In this document: positions 37,301 through 51,459 of the stretch, piece by piece | Numbering within the stretch: the first letter of the stretch is position 1 | How the letters are laid out: each line of letters starts with the position of its first letter | Assembly (NCBI RefSeq): GCF_014633365.1 | Contig: NC_068351.1 | Span: forward strand, 11,972,907-12,036,906 | Direction of reading: 5' to 3' | Source of the DNA: Diospyros lotus | Taxonomy: Eukaryota > Streptophyta > Magnoliopsida > Ericales > Ebenaceae | DNA: 64,000 nt | The notes under the pieces: model-generated | The model's database searches: none | The model's input: only the letters and a program-made list of their open reading frames with translations | What the model was told of the DNA's origin: nothing | Made by a program: the position numbers and the translations under genes

Positions 37301-40300
37301 GATACCTTTTGGGTTAAATGTAGGCAAGGAACTCTCAGGTTAAGCGTGCTTGAATTGGGATAGCTCAAAGATGGGTGACTCCCTGGGAAGTTCATGTAGG
37401 CCCATCAGGGTAAGTTGTTCTGGTCCTTCCTATTGCTCGATGTGAGATGTTACACAAGCCACTAACCTGGCTAGCACCAAGTTAAAGATATCAACCGCAC
37501 TAGACCCCTGATCCTCGAAAACTAACATGTTATGCTCTAACCACACCGTCCATAGTGCCACATATAAAAGAGACTTCCATATCTTCCTATGCACTTTATC
37601 CCAAGCAAAATAATCCCACTAATCAAATAAACCCCCAACCGAACTCAGATAAACCCACTCATAACCCCACCACCTAAAAATCCGTCGCCACAAGCACAAG
37701 TTTGTCTCACAGTGAACAAAGAGGTGGTCCAGACTCCGGAATAAAGCCGTAAAACACACAAAGTAGAGCATCCCCCTATAGAATCTCTTTCCTACCCAGA
37801 TTGTCCTTTATGTTAATTTTCCCCCAAATGACCAGCCACACAAAAAGCTCCACCTTTGGAGGAGCCAAACTACCCCAAACACGAGCTGCCACAGAATTAA
37901 TTGGGGGAACATTGGATCTAAACATCAATGAACAAAGTTTCTCATTAAAAGAGTGCGTTGAAAAAGAACCATCCCCTTTAAATGACCAAAAAACCTGATC
38001 TCCCCTTCCACTTACTAAATGAACTTGGGAAATAACCCTCAGCAGCTCAGCCCAGACAGACTCTTCACTTTCAAGAAGCGGCCTCCTCTAGCTAAGGCAC
38101 CAAAACCACTTGTTATTCACCCAAAACCCCAACTCTGCCACCCTCTTCCCTTTATCCAAAGACACCGCATAAAGTCTTGGGAACAAGTCCCAAAGAGAAG
38201 AGATACCCACCCAAATGTCTTCCCAAAACTGAGTCAAGTCGCCCCTACCCAGATAGATTTTTACCCCTTCCATGGCCACTGACCGAGCCTCATTGCTACT
38301 AGTAAAAGAACCAACAATGCCCTGCCACCAAGAACTAAAACTCCGCTTAACCTCCACATCTTGGATTCCAGAAAAAAATGTCATTATACCTTGCCCCAAC
38401 AACTTTACACCAAAGTTAATCCCTCCCACTAATCATCCTCCAGAGCCATTTAAAGAGCAAAGCTTTGTTTTTGGCCAACAAGGACCCCACCCCAAGCCCA
38501 CCCAACTTCTTAGGCAACTCAACCAATTTCCATCTAGTAAGAGCCATTTTTGCCACCCCCTCATTTTGGACCACAAAAACTTTCTCTGCAGTTTAGCTTT
38601 AGCCACCCCAACAAGAATTTTGAAAAGAGACATGTAATAAATTGGCAATGGCTAAGAACTGATTTTATTAATGATAACTGGCCAGACATGGATAGAATCC
38701 CAGCCTTCCAAGAAGCGAGCTGACTCTTAACCCTGTCCATGACCACCTTCCAAGCCACGGCCCTTCTTGGATTAATTCCCAGCTGGAAACCCAGATCAAA
38801 ACAGGATAGGGACAAATAGCTACAAGATCAGAACAGGAAGGGAGAGAATCTAGGTTATTAAGAGCAAGTAGTCAGGGATAACTGTGTTGTTTAAGTGCTA
38901 TCATAATGGAAATTCTAAATCCTTACAAGGGACAAGGTTCCATCAGTAGATAACTAGGCCTTAGAGAATGAGCTTGGCTGGGTGGCTGCTTCTCTCTAGG
39001 TACAAAGGGCCTGGTGCCATTCCTAATTTGGTCAAGCAGGGCCTCCAGGGGTTAGGTGAAGACTTTGTATGACAGGAATTTGATGACATCCATTTGTTGA
39101 GCAACTAGTTCCTCATGACTAAATGCTACTGTTTTTTGCAATGAACTTAAGCTCATCTTTTGAACAAATTATCTAATAATATGCCTGTGGATGGGGTGCA
39201 TGCTAAATGTGCTGGGAAATCAGGAAATGGTGCAATAAACTGTTTCAGTAAGTTTCCCTTTTCTTGCTAATCCCAGGGGATACTTGGCCTAGAAAATGTT
39301 ACAGTGTATTGTGAACAAAATTAGTCCATGATGCAATGCTTGGAAGTTTGGTGGTTCACCTGTCTCTTCCTTTGGGTTGCCCCACTCAGAATAGGTCTCC
39401 AACAGTAGCTGAATGGCAGCTTGGCCAGAGTCATTCTTTGAGATTATAGCAGTTCTCTTTTCACATAGAGAGATGCAGATATGATCTTGGGTTGTGTTGT
39501 CTTTGTCCCAGCTTAACCTTGGTGAGAAAGCAGCTGCAATATTTAATTTTGAAGTAACTGCTACTCTTATCAGTGATGGAGTAATGACATGCCATCTGCA
39601 TGTCTTTGATTCGCGCCTTCAAGACCCTTTTGGATATGTACTTAATAAAAAATAAAATAAAAAAAGAATAAGAAAATATTATTTTGGATTTACACATACA
39701 TATCATAAAGGAAATGCCCATGTTGTCTAGTTGAGCTAATCTTGACCATAGCCTCCACCTTGGTTTTGTCAACTACAAGAGTCTTTTACCAGGTTGGAGA
39801 AAGTTAATTTGGCTAATGAAATTGGCATTCTTAGGCCTGAGTTGCTCCTTATGTCTGGTTAGAACATGCCTAACACCCATAAAAACGTGAATGCATATGC
39901 AAAAAGGAAATTGTAGTTTTTGACAGAATACCAACATCCTTTCATTGGAAATTGACAAAGTAATATTTATGGTACAGATGTAACCGCTTCATAGGAGTTG
40001 GTTATGTCTTAGAAACTGCCGAACAAGGCAGTGGGAAAAGAATTATCCTGGGGATAAAATTATAATAAACTGTACACTCAAATAGAATATTCAAAACTGA
40101 ATAATTACATATTTTCTACAGAAATGCATCTAGCCTCTTTAAATCTAATCAAGGTCTCCGCATTTTCCTGCAGCTGACCTAGCTAAAAGATTTTACTATT
40201 GCTATATTGCTTCCAAGGGCCTCATGTTGAACACTAATAAGGGAAAAAAGGCCATAGAAGGATGAAAAAAATCAAGTATAGACAATTACTATACTGTATG

Positions 40301-40595
40301 GTCTATTTAAAACTTATGAAAAGGAAAAACTAAGTTTATGTGACTTTAGTGTTTATCTTGTTCTAATTCAAAACTCAACTGAGAAAATAAGTTGTTGCAA
40401 CCTCTTGGCTTCTGCAATATCAATTCTCTTTGTTGTCCATTCCTTGGATCCACAAAATAAAATTATATATGTGATTCCTGTTCACTCTGCAGATTCACCT
40501 TAGAAGTGTATAATATCTATGCTTTTTTTTTTTTCTTTTTGCTTTTTTGCCTCTTGGTTTTTCTCACTTCCTTCTTGCACAATTATAGATGGACC

Positions 40596-40635
<40 letters not shown>

Positions 40636-43600
40636 TTCCTTTTGTCTTCATCCACCCTAATTGGAGTCTATCATCATCTATAATCTAGCCAAAAGTCAAT
40701 GTCATAAAAGCTGTTCATATGACTTTGGCAGATTTCTTGGTCAGAAGACATTTCTTGATTGTCTGTTTATTAATTGAATCAATTTATGTCATGCTTGCAT
40801 TCATACATGGACCTGATAGGATACATCAGTGCTTACCAATTTATGGAGAAGCTGCCATGAAAATTGTTGTTGCTGCTTCATTAACTGAAGTTCTAATTCT
40901 GATTAACAGATCACAAGTTCACTTGAACAAAGATGTTACAAGGAACTACGAAATGAGAACTTTCAATCCGCAAGAGTTGTCACATGTATTTACAAGAAGT
41001 TGTTAATCACTTGTAAGGAGCAAATGTGAGTTAATTGTTGTTGATTTAATTCTTGCACTTTCATAGTTTCATTTTATCTGTTTACTAAAATGCTTTCATT
41101 CAATTATTTATGAAGATATTATTACCATTAACAGTTCTCATATATTTGTTTATATTATTCTATGACTTCATGTTTTGTGGCAATCTGTAAAATGCACGAA
41201 GTAAATTCATCTTTCTGGTTGGTCATTTTAGATTGCACTTGCAACTTTTGTTCTTTTATTGAGAATCAGCCTTCATTTTATGCTGTAAATCTACCCAAGT
41301 TCTCCATTAGAAATGGATAAAAATGTGGTGTGGAAATTTGTGATTTAATGGTGGAATAAAATTGGTTATCTTCTGTAGTTATGTAAATGGAATAATCCAC
41401 TCTCTTTATGTGTTTGGTTATGTCATAGAAGCTCTTAAAAGAAGTTGTTCCAAGGATTTATTGTGAGATAGATTTATGGCAGTTATACATCAATTATCTG
41501 TTGGGAGCCTACATTACTATTCAAGAAGACTCTGCTAATCTGTGGGGTATTATGGATAAAATCTTGATTGGGTAGATCCAGACTGGATCCCCTCCACCAT
41601 TGAAAAAAGTCTTTCTTTTTTCTGGATTGCTTGTTCCTTCTATTCATGATAGCACTTCACTGTTGAAAGCGTTTCAAGTAACATGTGATCTTCTTTTATT
41701 CAATTCTTTGAGTTTGTGTTGTTTGTTTTAGTGGACTCTTGCCCATCCTTGTATTCACTGGCCTTCTTTTGTCCTTGATGTTTCTGATGGATACTGATAT
41801 TTAAATATCTTTACTGAGAATAAAATCTAAAATTCAGTAGAAACATGCAAGGAGTACCCTGCTCCTTATAAGAGAACAAAATGCAGCGTGTGCAAGCAGA
41901 AAATAGGCATGACCAATAAAAACTGTATAGTCCCCAAAAAGGATTGCTATAGATTCAACAACATATACAACTTTTGAGGAGGACTAGAAAGGGAAGCAAA
42001 AATGTGCTGCAATTCCTATCTGTGAGTTTGGAAGGCAAGTGAGAATCTCATCTTTGGTTAGGTTTCTCCATTGGTTTGATTGGGAAATATATCCATTGAC
42101 AAAATAGTTTTTAGGATATGTAACCTATTTCATTTTGAGAGCAGATAGGCTCTCCTAATTCCATGAATTATTTTCTTGCTTAAGCACCTGCACAGATTTT
42201 GGTTTCAGAGGAGAGAAATTTTTTATATGTATTTTGTTTAGTTTTGCTTAAGCTCTTAGAGATTTGAGTTTGAGACTCAACACAGATTTTATAAGCTTTT
42301 CCCGTAGAAACCAAATTAAAATATTAGAAACAGATTTTTGGATGCAAGAGCAAGCCAAGGGAGGGTAATATTGTACCATGCAGTGGATATCTTTCACTAA
42401 CATTTAATATTACACTATTACCTCTTTTTCATAACAATAATCTATTATGATAGTATCATAAAATTAATTACTTAAGAATATCTTGAATTATGGATTGGCA
42501 GTGCTTGCAGAAATTACTGTAAAGTACTAGTGCAGTATAGTGTCTTGAACTTGGATTGCTATCAATGACTGAGATAGCCAAACTCATCATTTCTATACGT
42601 AATGAGGCTGCTCTAATTAGTTATCAATAGTTGCTACCAAGTGGATGATCACAGATTTTTTCTTTGGAAACAGAGCTATAATTGGATAATGGTCTACCAC
42701 TTTCTTGCAGATTCCTTCTTAGCCATACTTATCCTCATGTCTCATATCAGATTGACAAGTTTTCCCTTTAAACCTCTCGCATTAAATTTTTTTGGTATGT
42801 AAGCAAGTCAATAAACAACAAATCTGTAGCCAAGTGAGCTCTTTCAAAATCTTTTGCACATGATGATCCCTTGTCGTATACTCCTCCCCTTCCTGTTGGA
42901 TTATGTCTAATCATGTCTAGCTTGTTACAAATTAGGGTAAAGATCTTCCTATTTAAGAAGCAATGGTTTCCTTTTCACTATTATGTAATTGGTGGAAGTT
43001 CATTTTGCATACACTTGTTACTTCTTATTCTCACCTTCGATATGACAAACTGCAGTGAGAATATTCATTCACAAGTGGAGTTGAGTTCACAAAAAAGGAG
43101 AGAGCAAACTGAGATAACATTGATAGATATCATGATTTTATGTATACCTTCTGCTCTTTGTTCAGGTATATTTATGTTTCTGAATTATAATTTCTGCCTG
43201 CATGACAGGCCTCTGTTTGCGAGCAGTTTATTAAGCATCATTCACACTCTATTGGATCAAGCACGACAGGATGATATACAAATAATTGGATGCCAGACAC
43301 TTTTTGAATTCGTAAATAACCAGGTTGGTTTGACATCATTTAATTTGCAACTTAACTTTGTCATTTTATCTACAGAAATGAGATAAGTCTAATGTTTGTC
43401 AAGCCTGTAGGCTGTTATGCTTACACAAAAGTTTGGACTTGCACATCCATGCTGTATTTTGCAGACAGATGGGACTTACATGTTTAACTTAGAAGGATTT
43501 ATTCCGAAGCTCTGTCATCTTGCTGAAGAACTAGGGGAAGATGAGAGAGCAAAGCATCTTCGTTCAGCTGGTCTGCAAGCCCTTTCTTCACTGGTATTCT

Positions 43601-46600
43601 TCCTTTACAAAGCAAACTTTATCTTTTAACTGTAATTGTTGCTTGTTGGAATCATGGAACTTACCATCAATTATAAGGAACACTGGTGCTTCTAACTAGG
43701 TGTTGTATCATGTTGGACACCTTATTGGGCACTGACCCTTATCCAAAACCTCTGAAAATGAATCAGGCACTCATCTAGAGCTGTCTTGCTATTTTCAAGT
43801 TTTTAGAAATGGTTTCTTTTACAAGCACTTGATGGATCATGTCTCTGCAGAATCACCTAAAGAAATAAGAACCACATTATAATTATATTAGAAAAAATAA
43901 CTTGAGAGTCAATTATAAGATTAAGGGCAATGTAGATTGGCATTTAGCAGACCACATGAGTATTGGAACTTGAACTACAAAGATTTCAACTTGTTTATGG
44001 GTAGATTTTTAAAATAAATAAATTATAGTGTCCTCATTGTGTTGTGTCCTGATGTTTCCTAAAAATTACTTTGGTTATTTGAGTGGTGCGTGTCATGACC
44101 TAGATGTAGGCAATGATTTAGGAACAGTTGTAGTTATTTCTTACAGTTGTGAATTAGGAGTACTTATTATTTACAGTCATGAAGTAGTGAAGTAGTGGAA
44201 GTGGAGTAGTGGAATGTTTTCAGTAGTGGTAACCACTGTTATTAGTGGTAACTGTGGTAAGCTGTAACTGCTGGATAGCTTTATATATAAAAAGCTATGC
44301 CGCAGTTCCAGAGGGTATCAGAATATATCAGAATTCAAGTTCTCTAATCAAATTCTCTCTTTTCTCTTCAATTCTCTCCCTACTTTCCATATGTTTCTCC
44401 CTCATTTCTTTGATTCCCTCTTTTATTCTCTCTATTTCTCTCTCAATTCTCTTTCTTTCTTCCTCTCTTGTCAATTCTATCTTTAAAGAAAACAATAGTT
44501 TCAAACCTGGATTCCTGACAAATTAGTATTGGAGCAGTTGGTTCTCAGCACCAGAATCGAATTCAGAAGGCAAGCAGAAGAGATGGCCGAAGGAACCCGT
44601 ATGAAGCAACTAGAGACAAGGTTAGATACCCTGGAGTTAGGTTTGTGGCAGACTCAAGAGGCGGTGAGTCGTTGCCGAGAGGAGAGCACCGCCACCAAAG
44701 AAGCTATGCAGTCTTTGAAAAAAAAAAAAAAAGTTAAGGAAGAATTCTCTAACCTCGGCTAGAGATTGGATGGACTTCTGAAAATGTTCTTTAAAATGCC
44801 TCAGGCCAGCTTGCCGGAGGACTTTTCCCCAAGATCCACTTTAGAGCCGATTCTAAAAGATAATGAGTCCCAATTGAAAGAAGATGAACAACCTGCCAAA
44901 GCTATACAATAAAGCTTGAATTTGACAGGGTTCAGAATATGTGTTGGCTGTAACATTGAGGTAGGTTATGAAAGTTTGAATTGCGTGGGTGCAGCTTGGC
45001 ATCCAGAATGTTTTAGATGCCATGCTTGCAATCAACCAATTAGCGATTATGAGTTTTCTAGGCCTTGGAATTATTCTTATCATAGGTCTTGCTACAAGGA
45101 GCACTATCACCCAAAATTTGATGTCTGCAAGCATTTTATACCAGCAAATGCTGTTGGGTTAATTGAATATAGAGTGCATCCTTTTTGGATCCAGAAGTAC
45201 TGTCCTTTTCATGAGTATGATGGGACTCCTCGATGCTGTAGCTGTGAGCAAATGGAGCCAAGGGAAACAAGATATGTTACATTAGATGATGGTTGAAGGC
45301 TCTGCTTAGAGTGTCTCGACTCGGCAATAATGGATACTAATGACTGTCAGCCCGTTCCTCTTGATATGCAAGAATTTTATGAAGAAATTGAAGTGGATGA
45401 AGGGATAGTAGAAGAAAAGGACACTGCAGGTATTGGATAAAGAAAGAGTGGCCAGTTACTATGATTTCTTAGGGACAAGAAATCTTTTAAGGGGGAGGGA
45501 ATGTCACGACCTGGATGTAGGCAATGATGTAGGAGAAGTTGTAGTTATTTATTGCAATTGTGAATTAGTAGTAGCTATTATTTACAGTTATGAAGTAGTG
45601 AAGTAGTGAAAGTGGAGTAGTGGAATGTTTTCAGTAGTGGTAACTGCTGTAAGTTGTAACTGTTAGATAGCTTTATATATAAAAAGCTATCCCACAGTTC
45701 CAGGGGGTATCAGAATCTATCAGAATTCAAGTTCTCTAATCAAGCTCTCTCTTCTCTTCAATTCTCTCCCTACTGTCTGTCTGTTTCTCCCTCATTTCTC
45801 TGCTTCCCTCTATTATTCTCTCTGTTTCTCTCTCAATTCTCTCTTTCTTCCTCTCTGTCAATTCTGTCTTGAAAGAAAACCATAGTCTCAAACCTGGGTT
45901 CCTGACAGCGCAGATCCATTTCCTGTATCTGTCTCAGTGCTTCTTAGATTAACATTGTAATGCATAGATCTAAGAAATTAATAAAATTCTCTGTACATGA
46001 TACTTGATGACCTTTCTGTGATTAATATTTCACTCTCCTCTTTCACCACACAGGCCAAAAGGACCTAAACTTTCCATGGGCAAGGAGGATAATTAGGAAA
46101 AGATTAAAAAATTTGTTGATAAGTTGTAAAAGATTAAAAAATAACATTTCACTGTATCTCCAATGTCATTGGTAACCATTTCTATTACCTCTTTCACAAC
46201 ACCACAGCTCCAGCTCAGTTGGACATCTAAAGTGAGGAAAAACTGTGAGGTATCTGAGATAGGAAGGGCCAAGCAGACTGTTAAGCAATAAGAAGTTCTT
46301 TCTTTCCCTTCCTTTTCTAGAATCTATTAATTTTAATCAACCTCAAAGAAGAGATTATCCGGAAAAGGCTTTCCCTTTAAAAGGAAGAATTCATTATGTT
46401 CTCTCTTCCTGTTGAAGCCTGATACAGTTGAAATTATCTTCCTTTTTCCTTGATCTCAAAATGATAATTCATCTGGTTGAGGAAGACTTTCCTACAGGAC
46501 AAGAGCAGCCCCCACAAGCAAGGTGATTAACTTTTTTGGTCCTTGTATCCAAAAACTTATCTCTTAGCAATTAAACTTTCACTTGCAGATGGGCAGAGTT

Positions 46601-49600
46601 TGTATGTCTGTATATATCTATTTGGTATTGCTATGAGATTTCTGCTGTTGCATAATCAGTTTTCAAAGCACTTCTGCAAGAATAACTTTGATTGGTTTGA
46701 ACATAATTTTATTTTCTGCTTCCATTTCTTCTCCACATCAGAAACTCCAAATTCAAATTCTTGCTTCCCATCCACAATGAAAAAATAGTTTTGTTGTCAT
46801 ACAAAAAATGCTTTTTGCTATTAGCCAAATATCACAAAAAGTGCAGAAAAACTATTTTATCTACTCAAAAGCGTTGTTTTGCCAACCCACAACATGGCTA
46901 AACAGGCCATATGATTCGTTTAGGTTTACACAACTATCAGATGAACACCCATGGCTGTTGCTTCTGTTTATCATTTATGCCCAAATTATTATTTCTGAGT
47001 TCTTTGTAAAATATATCTTAAATCAGTTGATCATCATTCTCGTGGTGTGCTGTGTAGGTTTGGTTCATGGGTCAAAACTCCCACATTTCAGCTGAGTTTG
47101 ACAATGTAAGCACATTTCCATTGTTCATTTTTCATTTACGGTCTGTACCTGTACTTGTAGTTGTAATTCCATTATTTTGATTTGCTATTTCTGTCACCAT
47201 TGCTTAATGGCTTATTTTGCTACCTGTTGGTAGCTCTGTGTGTGTGTGTCACACATGTGTGAGCCAGTTCATTTGTTGTTTGCCTCTTTAAACATAGCAT
47301 GTTACTTTTTGCTTGGGCCTAGTTCCATATAAGCATATGAATATTAGACTTACTGTTTTAACTATTGTATGATTTGTGACTATGAGTTCTTATTGTGTTT
47401 ATATTGATGAAATCGAACTGTTAATGGCTTAATTGTTTCTTTTGTTCCTTTCATCCTGAGCTTTTTTCGGTTGCTGACAATCTCTTAGGCTGCTGCAGTA
47501 TCTCAGGCAGTAGCATTATTTCTATGCATCTTACCACTTAGTTACTGGTATATGTTACTCACCAGCATAAGGTGAAAAATCTAAAATCTGTTACTTTTGT
47601 AGACAGGAGGAGGTTTGTATCCTATTGTGATGACTATAAGTGAACTAAATGGTGGAGAGAGAAGAAAATGAACTTTAAACTATATTTCTGAGACTAAAAT
47701 AAACAAATAATACCCTAAAAACAATCATAAGATTCTATTATTCAATGACATTTAATTCTCAACAATCCTACCAATAAATTTCCACTCCTAAAACATACCA
47801 TTTCAGGTACTCCCACTCAAACTGACAGCATGGATTTTCCGCTTCAAAATGTCATTTAGTTTAAAGTGAGGAAGCTTAATTATCTGCTTTCTTCTTTCAT
47901 TCATTTACTCAAAAGGGATTGCCCCCTCTTGGCTATGGAGAGCATGGTGTCCCATTTTCGACCTTGCCACAGAAGGAATGTTACCATAGGCTGTTATAAG
48001 AGTGACAGTGGTCTTACACATTCCTTATAGATTGAAATATTCCTACAAGCCAAGTTCAGTATGCCTGCCTTGGTTGGTTGGTGGACATACTGTCAAAATG
48101 AAGTGGAGCTGAGCCCAAAAAACAAGAAAGAAAGAGCCCAAGTTGGTTGGTCCTTGCTCAGTTTTTATAGACCTTGTAAATATGTGGTTGGTTGCTGCTA
48201 TCCTTTTGTATGGCACCTGTAATGCATTTCTATCTATGCTAAGTCTTATTTGAAGTTATTTTGCCATTAAGGGCTGTCCTACTGAAATATCTGGGTAGTC
48301 TATGGGCCTCTACCTTTAATGTTTTTTCATATTTATTCTGAAAGGTTCTTGGCCACGGATAGAGATGGCTGGAGGTCCAGTATTCATGTATCCAACCCAA
48401 CCTAGTGAGGATTAAGGGTTGTGATTGTTGTAATCTGAAAGGTTCTTGTAGTTATGGCTAATTTGATTATCCTTAAGATGCTAATGCTCCCTTTTCATAA
48501 AACAGCACTTGGTTTCTAGAATTTTCAACAAGTGAGTATGTTGTTAATTATGCATCACATGTTCATTTATATTTTTAATTATCTTCTTCTTTTGCATAGT
48601 TCTATATTAGTTTGTTTGATTATGTTGCACATATCCTTTCTTCTTATCAAAGTTCCTGTGGCTGTAAGACTTTACAAATAGCTCTATGTTATTGCTATGT
48701 GAATAAATTTCCACTAAAATGGTTTTGACATTTTGTCATTAAATAGATTGTTTCAGTAGTTTTGGAAAATTATGGAAGTCCTGGTAAAGAGTCCTCTAAG
48801 ACCAACAACCAGAGCCAGTTGGTGGAAGAAGAGGGTGAAGACGAGGGCGATGTTTCTCCTTCACCAAAGGTCATGACAAGGGTTCCTTCCTGGAGGTCAA
48901 TAGTGAACGAGAAAGGAGAAACAATTGTGACAGGGTAATTTGTTTGACAAAAAGAGCTCTCATTGCACCTGTAACTTCTTGTGTTATCTTATTTCAATAT
49001 TTTTTGTTGTTTTTTTTCTCTTTACAGGGAAGATGCAAGAAACCCCTGCTTCTGGTCCAGGGTATGCCTGCATAATATGGCCAAGCTGGCCAAGGAGGCT
49101 TCAACCATGCGGCGTGTTCTGGAATCATTGTTCCGCTATTTCGATAATGAAAATTTATGGCCTGCTGAGAATGGGCTTGCTTTTCCTGCCCTCAAGGATA
49201 TGCAGTTCTTGATGGATGATTCTGGTATTGCCATTGCATTTAAAATTTTCTTTTATTTTCCTTGATTTTACAGATGATCCCGCAGTTTCTCCATTAATGC
49301 CATTCTATCACATATCCTTTCTACATTTTACTTTGCAGGGAACAATGCAAACGTTTTGATTTCAATTTTAGTGAAGCATCTTGACCACAAAAATGTCCTT
49401 AAACAACCCAACATGCAGCTTGACATTGTTGAGGTTACTACCTCCTTAGCTAGACATGCAAAGGTCGAGCCTTCTGTAGCTATAATTGGTGCAATAACAG
49501 ATGTTATGAGGCACTTAAGGAAAAGCATCCATTGTTCAATTGATGATGCAAATTTAGGAGCTGATGTAATTAAGTGGAACAGAAAATTTCAGGAAGCAGT

Positions 49601-51420
49601 GGATGAATGCCTGGTGGAGCTATCACTTAAGGTATCATTGTTCTCCCAATATTCCTAAACACACTGCAATTTTATAGCTGCTTAGAGCCTGAGCTTGAAA
49701 TACCTGTGTTTACATTTAGGTTTGTAAGATTTATTTGAACTTTTTTATAAGATCACTAGTTCCAATCCTAACTATTTTAGAAATTTTCATTACCATATCT
49801 GAAGTGTTTAAACATATTTAGTTTGAATTCCCATCGCAAAACAGGTTGGAGATGCAGGGCCAATTCTTGATACCATGGCTGCGATGTTGGAGAACATATC
49901 AAGTATTACAGTTATAGCCAGAACCACTATTGCTGCAGTCTTTCGCACTGCTCAAATTGTAGCCTCTATACCAAATTTATCATATAAAAAGAAGGCATTT
50001 CCGGAGGCTTTGTTTCATCACTTATTGCCAGCTATGGTCCATCCAGATCATGAAACACGAATTGGAGCTCACCGCATCTTCTCTGTTGTTCTTGTGCCAT
50101 CTTCAGTTTGCCCTCGTACAAGCTCAGCTATTCCTGAGCCAAAGCATGCTGCAGACCTAGCAAGAACTCTCTCAAGAACAGTTTCAGTCTTTTCTTCTTC
50201 AGCTGCCCTTTTTGAGAAGCTGAGAAATGAAAGATCGTCTTCAAGGGAAAATGTTAGTCTGGGTGACAAGGAAAAACTTGTTACCGAGGGGCAACAGAGG
50301 GACAGCAATAATGGAATGTTGAACAGAATCAAGTCAACATATAGTCGAGTCTATAGCATCAGAAATGTACCAGTACCTCCAACAGCAGATGAAGGTTCTA
50401 TCAACAATTTGAATAAAGAATTGGTATGTTTTGGCCTCTAGTTGAATTTAGGAACCCATGTCTTTGTTGGGGGTGCATTTCTAAGACACCTTTGTTATGC
50501 CTGTCTCTGCTGCCAACTTTAGTTCACTGGGTGTATATCCTCTTGAATCCAGTCAAGCCAAGCTTCAGCCTGATTTGGGAACACTTGATTTCAACCTGAT
50601 TTTTTTCCCATGCTACGCTAGTTATGAGCTTAAGTGATATCTTTTGTTGACAGACTAAGTTTTACTTGGTAGCAAGTGGACCAAGTCAATATGGATATGA
50701 AAATTGTGGAATCATTATATTTCCATGGGGATGTAATAACATTTTTAGTCCACACCCATTCATTTATGTCCGAGGAGGTTGAGGACGTGACCTTAGCTCT
50801 TATCTGTGACTCCTTATGCACATTATCTTACTGATATTTTGGATTGCCAACTCATGTGGCCATTTTGTGTTCTTTGAATACCAGGAATCAGTCTCTCTTA
50901 GGCTGAGTAGCAGGCAGATCAGCGTCCTGCTGTCATCAATTTGGGCACAATCCATCTCCCCTGCAAATATGCCTGAAAATTATGAAGCAATTGCTCATAC
51001 ATACAGCCTTGTGTTGTTGTTTTCTCGTGCCAAGGTAAATGTTAATTTGTATTTGCCTCTACACTCTATTCTAATAAAAAAACTGATATCTTCTAGCTGA
51101 TTCATTATGTCTCAGAATGTTAAACCTCATGTTAGTTTCATCTATGTTCATAACTCATCTAAATTACATTCTTTCATATGACAAATCATGTTCTCTGGAT
51201 CAGTTTGTCATTATTCCAACTGAAGTCTAAATTTTCCAACATCTGTGTGTAGAGTAAATGTTATCATGCACAGATCTGTTCTAGATTAGTTTCTTATCTC
51301 CATATTGAATAGTGCTTTTCAGAAATGGGCCATCCAACTGTGGCTCCCTAACCTAGAGAGACCCACTTACTTGCATAGGCATCCTGAGAGGGGGGGAACC
51401 TAGGTAGATTGGTGGGTAAG

Positions 51421-51459
<39 letters not shown>

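Larger units (their letters stand above)
24039..40909 (+). other. EFR3-like intron 2, 16.9 kb, built of nested transposons
   Basis: Donor AAG|GTACTA and acceptor TTAACAG|ATC join codons for PLRIPK and ITSSLEQ in frame, as in family members. Nearly all the length between about 24.3 and 38.8 kb is transposon sequence, described separately. The rest (38.8-40.9 kb) is unassigned and contains a CT/CA microsatellite. Confidence 0.9.
43594..47057 (+). other. EFR3-like intron 5
   Basis: CTG|GTATTC donor and GTGTAG|GTT acceptor. About half of its 3.5 kb is the DA1-carrying retrotransposon at 44091-45907; the rest is unassigned. Confidence 0.85.

Noticed and set aside
44245..44526. 93-residue frame in the first LTR of the DA1-carrying element
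   Set aside because: It lies within the LTR, is pyrimidine-driven (Ser/Leu/Ile-rich) and has no counterpart domain.
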